Assembly: GCA_900553065.1 (NCBI GenBank) | Contig: USBZ01000003.1 | Span: 1 to 64,000 of the forward strand | Direction of reading: 5' to 3' | Length of the DNA stretch: 64,000 nucleotides | DNA from: an uncultured Desulfovibrio sp. | Lineage (GTDB): Bacteria; Desulfobacterota; Desulfovibrionia; Desulfovibrionales; Desulfovibrionaceae | Shown here: piece by piece, positions 15,898 to 23,338 of the stretch | Numbering within the stretch: the stretch's first letter is position 1 | How the letters are laid out: each line of letters starts with the position of its first letter | Translations under genes and position numbers: made by a program | Notes under the pieces: generated by a model | Told to the model about the DNA's origin: nothing | Database searches by the model: none | Seen by the model: only the letters and a program-made list of their open reading frames with translations

Positions 15898-16602
15898 ATG
15901 GCTGCTCGCCTTGGTTTGCGCATGACTCTTGATGCGGCAATGGCGCTGGTCTTCGTGCTGCTCATGGCGGCCCGTTATACGGGGGTAGGTGTTCATGAAG
16001 GGCTGAGCCTTCTGTTTGTGCTGCTCATGGCGGCGCATCTGTATCTCAACGGAAGCTGGTGGTCGGCGCTGCCTGGGGTCATGCGGGTGCAGCCCGGCCG
16101 TACGCTTCTTACGCTGGCGGCCGCGGTGTTTCTTGCCGCCGCACTGATAAGCGGAGTTCCGCTCTCCGAACATCTTTTCGGACTGACGGGATGGAAGACG
16201 GATCTTGCCGGTCGTTCGCGGCACATGTTCTTTGCCCACTGGGCTTTTCTGCTGGGGGCGGCGCATCTCGGCCTCTGCCGGAAGAGGCTTGTATCCGCGC
16301 TTGTTCGCGTCATGCCCCGCCGAATGCTGCCGTACCTTTCCGCCGCCGTTCTCGTTCTGGCCCTTTACGGCGTGCAGGCCTTTGCCGGAAGGGAACTGGC
16401 GCTGCCCTTGACCATGACGACGTCCTTTACGGTATGGAATCCGGACGATCGTCTCTTCCGTCTTCTTTTTGATTATCTGGCCGTCTTCTGCCTTTCGGCT
16501 TCGGCTGCGGGAGCCGCTTCCCTGTTGCTTGAGCGGGCGGCGGAGCGCATCGCCATGCCGCCGCGCGAAGCAACGGCCGGGGCACGACGGAAGCGTACTT
16601 AG
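15898..16602 (+). CDS. DUF4405-like membrane protein (probable cytochrome b-type)
   Basis: The 234-residue protein has about five to six membrane helices. It begins with RMTLDAAMALVFVLLMAARYTG, then HEGLSLLFVLLMAAHLYLNG, and later FFAHWAFLLGAAHLGL. Paired histidines in helices are typical of DUF4405, a family proposed to bind heme like FdnI or nitrate reductase gamma subunits. ATG 15898 has AAGGAG seven bases upstream. It lies ~210 bases before a Tat-exported flavodoxin gene, so it could pass quinol electrons to the outer face. That partnership is inference from the gene order. Confidence 0.7.
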   Translation: MAARLGLRMTLDAAMALVFVLLMAARYTGVGVHEGLSLLFVLLMAAHLYLNGSWWSALPGVMRVQPGRTLLTLAAAVFLAAALISGVPLSEHLFGLTGWKTDLAGRSRHMFFAHWAFLLGAAHLGLCRKRLVSALVRVMPRRMLPYLSAAVLVLALYGVQAFAGRELALPLTMTTSFTVWNPDDRLFRLLFDYLAVFCLSASAAGAASLLLERAAERIAMPPREATAGARRKRT

Positions 16603-16811
16603 GCAGAATCGGGCAGGAAGTTGCCACGATCGTGTCTGTAGAACGGGCGCGGTTTCGCTACAATCAAAACAGAAATATGGATCGGCCCTTCCGGAACCGG
16701 AACGAGGATCGCCCCCTTCGTCCGCCTTGGACGGACAACGGTGATCCGGTGACGCCATCCATCGGCTTTTCCCCGGCAGACTGATCATGCCGGGACGAAC
16801 AGGAGAACATC

Positions 16812-17459
16812 ATGGATAACGAAAAAGGCATGATCGAGAGCGGCGGCAGAGCGTCGCTTGCGGATGTGTATCGGTCGAGAAGAGATTTTCTGAAAGGCAT
16901 GATGCTCGGACTTGCGGCCGCTGCCGCTCCGGCGCTGCTTCATCATTCAGCCCTGGCCGCGGAAGCGGAAGGAGGAAGGATGCTCATTGTATATTTTTCC
17001 CATTCCGGCAATACCCGTCAGCTTGCCGGTTTCATTCAGGAACGCACGGGCGCGGAGATGGTCGAGCTCAAGACCGTCAGACCGTACCCTGAAGACTACA
17101 ACACCGTGGTGGAACAGGCCAGACAGGAGCAGCGCGACAACGCCAGACCGGAGATTTCCATCAGTATGCCCGATCTGAGCGCGTACGATACGGTGTTCAT
17201 CGGTTATCCCAACTGGTGGGGAACGCTGCCCATGCCGTTCTTCACGCTGCTGGAGCGCGTGAATCTGGCAGGCAAAAACGTGGTTCCGTTCTGCACGCAT
17301 GAGGGAAGCCGCTTCGGAAGAAGCGAAAGTGATCTCAAGCGTCTCTGTCCCGACGCCCGTATGCTGAAAGGTTTTGAAGTGCGCGGGTCCCGCGTGTCCG
17401 GCGCGGGAGACGACGTGAGCGAATGGCTGAACGGCCTCGGACTGGCCGGATCGCGCTAG
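16812..17459 (+). CDS. Tat-exported flavodoxin-like protein
   Basis: The 215-residue protein has a twin-arginine signal (SRRDFLK at residues 22-28, then an Ala-rich hydrophobic stretch to ALAAE). The mature domain is a flavodoxin (Flavodoxin_4 type): IVYFSHSGNTRQLA for FMN phosphate binding, YPNWWGTLPMPFFTLLE and PFCTHEGSRFG. Tat export implies it is folded with FMN in the cytoplasm and then moved to the periplasm. The upstream DUF4405 membrane protein may be its electron donor. A TACAAT box at 16659-16664 lies in the upstream gap but lacks a good -35, as is common for activator-dependent promoters; the AraC regulator downstream is a candidate. Confidence 0.85.
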   Translation: MDNEKGMIESGGRASLADVYRSRRDFLKGMMLGLAAAAAPALLHHSALAAEAEGGRMLIVYFSHSGNTRQLAGFIQERTGAEMVELKTVRPYPEDYNTVVEQARQEQRDNARPEISISMPDLSAYDTVFIGYPNWWGTLPMPFFTLLERVNLAGKNVVPFCTHEGSRFGRSESDLKRLCPDARMLKGFEVRGSRVSGAGDDVSEWLNGLGLAGSR

Positions 17460-17568
17460 TCCGGCCTGAGAATCCCGGCGCAATTTCCGTGCCGGGCGAC
17501 AGGGAAGGGCGGCTTTGTCCGCCCTCCCTGAGGGCCGGCCGCTTTGTCTGAAGCGGGCCGGATACGGG

Positions 17569-17605
17569 AACGCCCTTTCCGGAGAAAGTCCGGAAAGGGC
17601 GTTTT
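17569..17605. terminator. Bidirectional terminator between flavodoxin and AraC genes
   Basis: A perfect 14-bp stem (AACGCCCTTTCCGG/CCGGAAAGGGCGTT) with a T-run on the plus strand. It serves the convergent flavodoxin (plus) and AraC (minus) genes. Confidence 0.9.
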
Positions 17606-17631
17606 TGCCGTTTTATCAGAAAGGGCGCGTT

Positions 17632-18546
17632 TCAGGACGCGTCGGAAAACATCCGGTTCCTGTTCTTGTCTCTGAGCGGCGGTTCGCCGAAGACTCTTTT
17701 GTATTCCCGGTTGAACTGAGTCACGCTTTCGTAGCCCACGCTGACGGCCGCGGCCGAGACACGCTCATTTTCCAGAAACATGAGGCGTCTGGCTTCGTAG
17801 AGGCGCAGCTGCTTCTGGTACTGCAGAGGACTCATGCCCGTCATCAGCTTGAAGTGGCGGTGAAGATTGGAGGCGGACATGTGTACCTGACGGGCCAGAG
17901 ATTCCACCTTCAGCGGAACCTTGTAGTTTTCCCGTATCCAGCTGACGGCCTGGGCGACCTGATGATGCTGTGTGCCCGGCGTGTTCAGACGCCGCAGCAG
18001 CTGACCGTGCGGGCTGATGAGCAGAAGATAGTGAAGTTCGCGCAGCATCATGGGAGCGCGAACGGCGATCTGCTCCGGCTTGTCCAGAAGATGCAGGAGG
18101 CGCAGAAACATTTCCATGATGTCGGTATCGGCATCGGCAATGGAAACGCCGGGGCGTTCCTCCGTCTGTTCAGGCAGAGGCGCCTTCATTTCCCGGCTCA
18201 GGGAGGCAAGCATGGCTCTGTCCAGATAGAGATAGAGAAAAAGGAAGGGATGGTCGCGGGATGGACTGTCCGCATAGGAGGCTATGGGCATGTCCACGCC
18301 GGTCACCACGCACTGGTTTTCCGTGTACACGAATTCCCGTCCGGCCATGAAGGAATGCTTGGTGCCCTGTACGACAAGACCGGCCAGCGGGCGCTCAAAG
18401 CACTGTTCCGGAGCGTGACTGTCTTCCCGGCGGGAAAGATGCAGCCCTTCTATGGCGGTTTGGAGAATGCACGGTTTTTCCAGATGACGGAGCAGTTCTG
18501 TTTTCAGGGCTTCCTGCAGCTGTATCTTTCGCTCCGGTTCCGACAT
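17632..18546 (-). CDS. AraC-family transcriptional regulator (AraC_N type)
   Basis: The 304-residue regulator has an N-terminal cupin-like sensor domain of the AraC_N family (about residues 25-180, with PLAGLVVQGTKHSF) and a C-terminal double helix-turn-helix (about 200-300, VPLKVESLARQVHMSASNLHRHFK and SVGYESVTQFNREYKRVFG). ATG 18546 has GGAGG upstream. The open frame continues 100 codons further without a ribosome site. Relatives often sit beside oxidoreductase genes that detoxify aldehydes or quinones. It is convergent with the flavodoxin gene and 106 bases downstream of the Tat-MBL gene on the same strand, so it likely controls the redox cluster. Confidence 0.92.
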   Translation of the reverse strand: MSEPERKIQLQEALKTELLRHLEKPCILQTAIEGLHLSRREDSHAPEQCFERPLAGLVVQGTKHSFMAGREFVYTENQCVVTGVDMPIASYADSPSRDHPFLFLYLYLDRAMLASLSREMKAPLPEQTEERPGVSIADADTDIMEMFLRLLHLLDKPEQIAVRAPMMLRELHYLLLISPHGQLLRRLNTPGTQHHQVAQAVSWIRENYKVPLKVESLARQVHMSASNLHRHFKLMTGMSPLQYQKQLRLYEARRLMFLENERVSAAAVSVGYESVTQFNREYKRVFGEPPLRDKNRNRMFSDAS

Positions 18547-18652
18547 GATGTGAGACCTCCGACCGGCCGCAGCCGGCTGCAAAAATGAGAGGAGCGTTTT
18601 CCGGCAGGAGGCGGGGCGCTTTGTCTCCCCGCGCTCCCATGCCGGAGGGCGC

Positions 18653-19801
18653 TCATGAGGACTGTTTTTTCCCGGAAAGCTCCCCGTTTTCCCACCAGCG
18701 GGGAAAGACGGGAAGAGGCCTGTCGAGAAGCACGCTTTCTCCGATGCGCGGAGTAAGCAGAGGAAGGCCTTTTTCTTCGGCGGCCCGCCATACGCGGCGG
18801 AAAGGCTCGTCCCATGAGTGGCGGGACAGCGCAAATTTTCCGACATGGGCGGGCATGAGGGCCGCGGCTCCCAGATCCTGCGCGGCCTGCACGGCTTCTT
18901 CCGGCGTCATGTGGATGTACTTCCAGCGTTTGTTGTACTGGCCGCAGTCCAGCAGGGCCACGTCCGGCGCGCCGAAGGTTTTTCCTATGTCGGCAAAGTG
19001 CGGGCCGTAGCCGCTGTCCCCGCTGAAGAGGATTCTTCGCCCGGGCGATTCCAGAACGAACCCCGTCCAGAGCGTGCGGTTGCGCGTAAGAGACCGGCCC
19101 GAGTAGTGGGCCGCCGTGACGGCGCTGACGCGCATCCTTCCGTCCACGGAGAACGATTCTCCCCAGTCGAGTTCATGGATGACGGGGTCGGCAAATCCCC
19201 AGCGGCGCAAGTGCGCGCCCGTGCCGAGTCCGCAGACGACATGCCGTATTCTGTCTTTGAGGGCCGTGACCGTGGGATGGTCCAGATGATCCCAGTGATC
19301 GTGGGAAATGAGCAGAAAGTCGATGTCGGGCATATCCTGTGCCGAGCAGGGCGTGGCGCCGGGAAAGGCTCTGGTGCTGAAGGACACGGGCGCGGCATGA
19401 TCGCTGAATACAGGATCAATAAGCACGGTGCAGCCGCCGAGCCGGAGGAAAAAGCTGGAATGTCCCAGCCAGATGATGACGTCTCCCTTATCGGTGCTGC
19501 AAAGATCCGGCCGCACCGAGGGTACGGGGCAGGGCGGCTCGACGTTGTCCGGCTTCTTTTCCACGAGCGAGCGGAGAAGGGCTTCGATAAAGCTGCTGTC
19601 GTCGCTGAGAATGGGGCGCGGAACGAGGTTGCGGAACTCGCCGTTCACCTGATGGGGAGAGGCGGCGATGCGCTGCAGTGCCTCTCCCTCGGGCAGCGCG
19701 CCGAATTTTTCCTGGCGAAGAAAGGCCAGCACGCCACCGGCTCCCGCCCCGGCCGTGACGACCGTGCCCGCCAGAATGCCGAGAAAGGTTCTTCTGTTCA
19801 T
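18653..19801 (-). CDS. Tat-exported metallo-beta-lactamase-fold hydrolase
   Basis: The 382-residue protein begins with a twin-arginine signal (RRTFLG at residues 3-8, then a Gly/Ala/Val core). The mature part is a metallo-beta-lactamase fold of the UlaG/NAPE-PLD-like branch. The zinc motif HDHWDH is at residues 167-172, with WLGHSSFFLRLGG and IDPVFSD before it and FSGDSGYG and PAHVGKFALS after it. It starts 13 bases after the upstream flavoprotein gene, so the two form an operon. Relatives hydrolyse phosphodiesters or lactones; the substrate here is unknown. Periplasmic location is inferred from the Tat signal. Confidence 0.87.
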   Translation of the reverse strand: MNRRTFLGILAGTVVTAGAGAGGVLAFLRQEKFGALPEGEALQRIAASPHQVNGEFRNLVPRPILSDDSSFIEALLRSLVEKKPDNVEPPCPVPSVRPDLCSTDKGDVIIWLGHSSFFLRLGGCTVLIDPVFSDHAAPVSFSTRAFPGATPCSAQDMPDIDFLLISHDHWDHLDHPTVTALKDRIRHVVCGLGTGAHLRRWGFADPVIHELDWGESFSVDGRMRVSAVTAAHYSGRSLTRNRTLWTGFVLESPGRRILFSGDSGYGPHFADIGKTFGAPDVALLDCGQYNKRWKYIHMTPEEAVQAAQDLGAAALMPAHVGKFALSRHSWDEPFRRVWRAAEEKGLPLLTPRIGESVLLDRPLPVFPRWWENGELSGKKQSS

Positions 19802-19813
19802 GGGGCGGCACTC

Positions 19814-20476
19814 CTAACCGCGCAGGATTTTTCCCAGACGGTAGGCCTGGTCGGGGTAGGACGTTCTGTCCACGGAGCCGGCCGTCCATACGCCGGGCAC
19901 GATGATCCGGCCGGCATCGGTCCAGCCGAGATACTCCAGCAGCACGTCGTAGTGCGTGAGAATGGGGCTTTCATTCCGTTTTGAGTTGTTGGCATAGGTC
20001 ATGATGAGCACGGCCTGCCTGGGCGTGTGGATGGATCCGTTGATGGCGTAGAAGCGGTCGATCACGGCCTTGAGCTGGGCGGAAATGCCGAAATAGTACA
20101 TGGGCGTGACGAAGGCCACGAGATCGGCGGGAATGATGTGCTCGCGCACGAACTCGAAGTCGTCCTTGAACACGCAGGGGCCGTTCATGCCGCAGCTGTT
20201 GCAGGCGATGCAGGGATGCACGTTCTTGAGCGCGGCATCGAAGCGAGTGACGCTATGACCGGCTTCGGTCGCGCCGCGGATGAAGTGCGAGGCCAGCGTG
20301 TTGGAATTGCCGTGTTCCCGGGGACTGCCGGTGAGTACCAGAATGTTCATGCGTTTTCCTCCGTTGCTGTCGTTTGCCTCAGCCTGTCGGGCGAGGATGG
20401 GCTGGCCGAGCAGACCTGCGCCTGCTGCGGCTGCCGTGGTCATGAGCGAGGTTTTGAGAAAGCGGCGTCGATTCAT
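19814..20476 (-). CDS. Tat-exported NADPH-dependent FMN reductase-like iron-sulfur flavoprotein
   Basis: The 220-residue protein starts with a twin-arginine signal (NRRRFLK) and an Ala-rich core ending near ILARQAEA. The mature domain is a flavodoxin-like FMN reductase (LTGSPREHGNSNTLA for FMN binding, TPMYYFGISAQLKAVIDRFY). It has a CX2CX2CX5C motif (C89, C92, C95, C101) as in iron-sulfur flavoproteins that carry a [4Fe-4S] cluster. Such proteins are normally cytoplasmic; export is unusual. It is the first gene of a minus-strand operon followed by the Tat-MBL gene and then the AraC gene. Confidence 0.87.
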   Translation of the reverse strand: MNRRRFLKTSLMTTAAAAGAGLLGQPILARQAEANDSNGGKRMNILVLTGSPREHGNSNTLASHFIRGATEAGHSVTRFDAALKNVHPCIACNSCGMNGPCVFKDDFEFVREHIIPADLVAFVTPMYYFGISAQLKAVIDRFYAINGSIHTPRQAVLIMTYANNSKRNESPILTHYDVLLEYLGWTDAGRIIVPGVWTAGSVDRTSYPDQAYRLGKILRG

Positions 20477-20628
20477 GGCTGTTTCCCTGATGAGGTTCTG
20501 AAAAGGTCCGGGCCCTTTGCGGTCTTTTTCGATCGTTATGCTGAGAATAGCCCGTGACGGATTCGGGGAACAGACACTATTCTTTTTTTTTCTTGCCTGA
20601 TTCTTTCGGGAACGGAAGAAGGGGAAAA

Positions 20629-20658
20629 GAAAAACGCCGCGTTGCCGCGGCGTTTTGT
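20629..20658 (-). terminator. Terminator of the nitronate monooxygenase-like gene
   Basis: AAAACGCCGCG and CGCGGCGTTTT form a stem at about 20631-20655. The minus strand continues with TTTTTCTTTT. It lies ~75 bases after the stop of the 20734-21855 gene. Confidence 0.8.
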
Positions 20659-20733
20659 TCTGCTCAGGAGGAGCAAGCCGACGCCTTCTTTCTCACCGGG
20701 AGAGAGGATGAAAAGACGCGTCGGAAAAGAGGA

Positions 20734-21855
20734 TCAGACGGCGCAGCCTGCCTTTTTCTGCGCCATGAAGTCGTCGTATTCCCTGCGCAGGGTCTCCACG
20801 AGATCGTGCACGGAAACGATGCTCTTCACCTTGGCCACGTTGGATCCGCAGAACACGAAGCCCTTGTCGAGATTGCCCTTCATGGCGTTGATGAGGGCGG
20901 AGGAGATGCAGTAGGGCGTCGCGGAAGGATCGCAGGTCTTGATGCAGTGGAAGACGCACTTGAAGGGCTTTTTTCTGCCTTCGCGCGCGGCCTCGATGAA
21001 GGAGTTCTTCAGGGCGCGGCCGGGCATGCCCACGGGGCTGTGAATGATGGTCACGTCTTCTTCACGGGCGTCCACATAGGCCTGCTTGAAGCGGATATCG
21101 GCGTCGCATTCGTTGGTGGCCACGAAACGGGTGGCCATCTGCACGCCGGAAGCGCCGAGTTCCATCATTTTTGCAATGTCTGCGCCGCTGAAGACGCCGC
21201 CGCCCGTGATGACGGGAATGGCGCGACCGGCCTTGTCTTCCAGAGCCTTTGCGGCATCCACCACGCCGGAAACGAGATTTTCGAGGGCGAAGGAGTCATC
21301 GAAGATATGGTCTTCGGAAAAACCGAGATGGCCGCCCGCCTTGGGGCCTTCCAGCACGAAGGCGTCGGGGATGAGGCCGGTTCTGGCCATCCACTTCTTG
21401 GCGATCAGCGTGGCGGCGCGGCCGGAGGAAACGATGGGCACGAGCTTGGTGCGGAATTCTTCCTTCTTCTGCTCGCAGGTTTCCTGAAAGATCTTGGGAA
21501 GATCCATGGGAAGACCGGCGCCGGAGAACACGATGTCCGCGCGGGATTCGATGGCGGCCTTCACCATTTCGGCAAAGGTGGTGAGCGCCACCATGACGTT
21601 CACGCCGATGATGCCCTGCGTGGCGGCGCGGGCCTTTTCAATTTCACGGCGCAGGGCGCGGATGTTGGCTTCCACGGGATTCGAGGCCACGTCCGGCTCG
21701 CGCATGCCGACCATGGCGCCGGCAATGACGCCGATGCCGCCTTCGTTGGCGACGGCGGAAGCCAGGCCGGAAAGAGATATGCCGACACCCATGCCGCCCT
21801 GAACAATGGGCGTGCGGGCGACCAGATCACCGATGTGCAAAGAAGGGAAAGACAT
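20734..21855 (-). CDS. Nitronate monooxygenase-like / FabK-like flavin enzyme
   Basis: The 373-residue protein is an FMN-dependent TIM barrel of the NMO/FabK/IMPDH-like group. It shows PIVQGGMGVGIS at the N-terminus, GIIGVNVMVAL, LEGPKAGGHLGF with the phosphate-binding GG segment and the active-site His region, PVITGGGVFSGADI, and ASGVQMATRFVAT. Relatives oxidise nitroalkane anions (propionate-3-nitronate) or act as enoyl-ACP reductases; the C-terminal Cys-rich stretch (CVFHCIKTCDPSATPYC) is an extension found in many anaerobe members. ATG 21855 is the first good start. It stands alone with its own terminator and a palindromic leader region. Confidence 0.85.
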   Translation of the reverse strand: MSFPSLHIGDLVARTPIVQGGMGVGISLSGLASAVANEGGIGVIAGAMVGMREPDVASNPVEANIRALRREIEKARAATQGIIGVNVMVALTTFAEMVKAAIESRADIVFSGAGLPMDLPKIFQETCEQKKEEFRTKLVPIVSSGRAATLIAKKWMARTGLIPDAFVLEGPKAGGHLGFSEDHIFDDSFALENLVSGVVDAAKALEDKAGRAIPVITGGGVFSGADIAKMMELGASGVQMATRFVATNECDADIRFKQAYVDAREEDVTIIHSPVGMPGRALKNSFIEAAREGRKKPFKCVFHCIKTCDPSATPYCISSALINAMKGNLDKGFVFCGSNVAKVKSIVSVHDLVETLRREYDDFMAQKKAGCAV

Positions 21856-22327
21856 GGGAAAATGTACCTCCGGTCATCCTCTGAGGGGAGACGGGACTGT
21901 TTCGTTATACATGGCTCTTCCTGAAGAGCGCCGCCATAGTAAAACCCCTTTTTCGTTATGACAAGGGGGGAATAAAAATAACAGTTATTACCGGATAAGC
22001 ATAATCATTCATCAGTTCAGAGGGTTATTTGTAAAAATGATGTTTTTTTGCGGATAAAGTCGAAAAAATTTTTTTTCATGTTCTCAGCATTGGACGGCGG
22101 GGGCGGGAGGGGAAAAAGGCATGCTCGTTTAGTTTCTCAAAGCGCTGAACAAGGGAAGGCGCAAGTTCGGCGGGCTGGTTCCGCATGGGCGAAGGAAAAC
22201 GGCGTTTTTGCCTGCGCGGCGGGACTTTTCCGGCAATCGCTCCGGTTATGGACTCTTTCCCTGTTTTGGCGTAATGAAGAACTTTATGCCGCCGGTTTGC
22301 CCGGACGGCGTAACGGAAAAACAGGAT
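21856..22327. other. AT-rich control region between the NMO-like gene and phoH
   Basis: No gene is supported in this ~470-base gap. It contains a near palindrome CCCCTTTTT..AAGGGGGG (about 21945-21970) and a 13-base perfect palindrome AATAAC-A-GTTATT at 21977-21989, in an unusually AT-rich stretch (21940-22080). The palindrome could be an operator for the minus-strand NMO-like gene. Confidence 0.4.
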
Positions 22328-23338
22328 ATGCGTGTGAAATCGTCCTTTGCGGAAACGCTGGCCTTTGACGACGCCTCGCTGGCCAGTCAGCTTTTCGGTC
22401 CACTCAATGCTCATCTTGATCTGATCGCCGATGCCTCGGGCGCGGATTTGCAGACTCGCGGCACGGAACTTACCGTAAGCGATCCGCGGCCTGCCCAGCG
22501 CGAGCTTCTTCTCAATCTGTTCACCCAGGGCTACGGTCTGCTGCGCAACGGCCATACCCTGCGCGGAGAGGATCTGCTTCAGGGCTACGAGGAACTTCTG
22601 CGCAACCCGAGAGCCGACATCAGCAGGATGTTCCGCGAGGCGAGCGTCATCGTTTCTCCGCGCAAGAGCATCGTGGCCCGCAACACGGCGCAGCGTCAGT
22701 ACATGGAGCTTCTGCGCAAGAACGAGCTTGTGTTCGCCACGGGGCCTGCCGGTACGGGAAAGACCTATCTGGCCGTGGCCATGGCCATTTCCATGCTGGC
22801 TGCCAAGCGCGTGAAGAAGATCGTGCTCACAAGACCTGCGGTGGAGGCCGGAGAAAAACTCGGCTTTCTTCCCGGCGACATGGAAGACAAGGTGAATCCC
22901 TATCTGCGTCCTCTCTATGACGCGCTCAGCGACATGCTGGGGCCGCAGGGCTTTGCTCAGAAGCAGGAGTCGGGCATCATCGAGGTGGCCCCGCTGGCCT
23001 TCATGCGCGGCCGTACCCTGAACGACGCCTTCCTCATTCTGGACGAGGCGCAGAACACGACCCGCGAACAGATGAAGATGTTTCTGACCCGCATGGGCTT
23101 CGGCTCCCGAGCGGTGGTCACCGGCGACGTCACGCAGATCGACCTGCCCCCCGTCAACAGGGCGTTCCTGCGCGAGGGAGAAAAGGAAGGCGAAACTCGA
23201 TCCGGCCTTGTTCATGCGCTGAAGGTGCTTGAAGGCGTGCGCGGCGTAGCCGTCCATCATTTCCACAGTTCCGACGTGGTTCGCCATCCTCTGGTGGGCC
23301 GTATCGTGGAAGCCTACGATATTTATGAGAAAAACTAG
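22328..23338 (+). CDS. phoH: PhoH-family ATPase
   Basis: PhoH proteins are cytoplasmic ATPases linked to RNA metabolism and are often encoded with YbeY. The product has the Walker A motif GPAGTGKTYLA, RPAVEAGEKLGFLPGDMEDKVNPY and the Walker B region FLILDEAQNTT. The start is uncertain. ATG 22328 and the near GTG 22334 (AGGA eight bases upstream) are both possible; codons further upstream lack a ribosome site. The downstream gene starts before its stop (14-base overlap). The phoH-pgpH-ybeY order is a common and conserved RNA/envelope operon. Confidence 0.92.
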   Translation: MRVKSSFAETLAFDDASLASQLFGPLNAHLDLIADASGADLQTRGTELTVSDPRPAQRELLLNLFTQGYGLLRNGHTLRGEDLLQGYEELLRNPRADISRMFREASVIVSPRKSIVARNTAQRQYMELLRKNELVFATGPAGTGKTYLAVAMAISMLAAKRVKKIVLTRPAVEAGEKLGFLPGDMEDKVNPYLRPLYDALSDMLGPQGFAQKQESGIIEVAPLAFMRGRTLNDAFLILDEAQNTTREQMKMFLTRMGFGSRAVVTGDVTQIDLPPVNRAFLREGEKEGETRSGLVHALKVLEGVRGVAVHHFHSSDVVRHPLVGRIVEAYDIYEKN

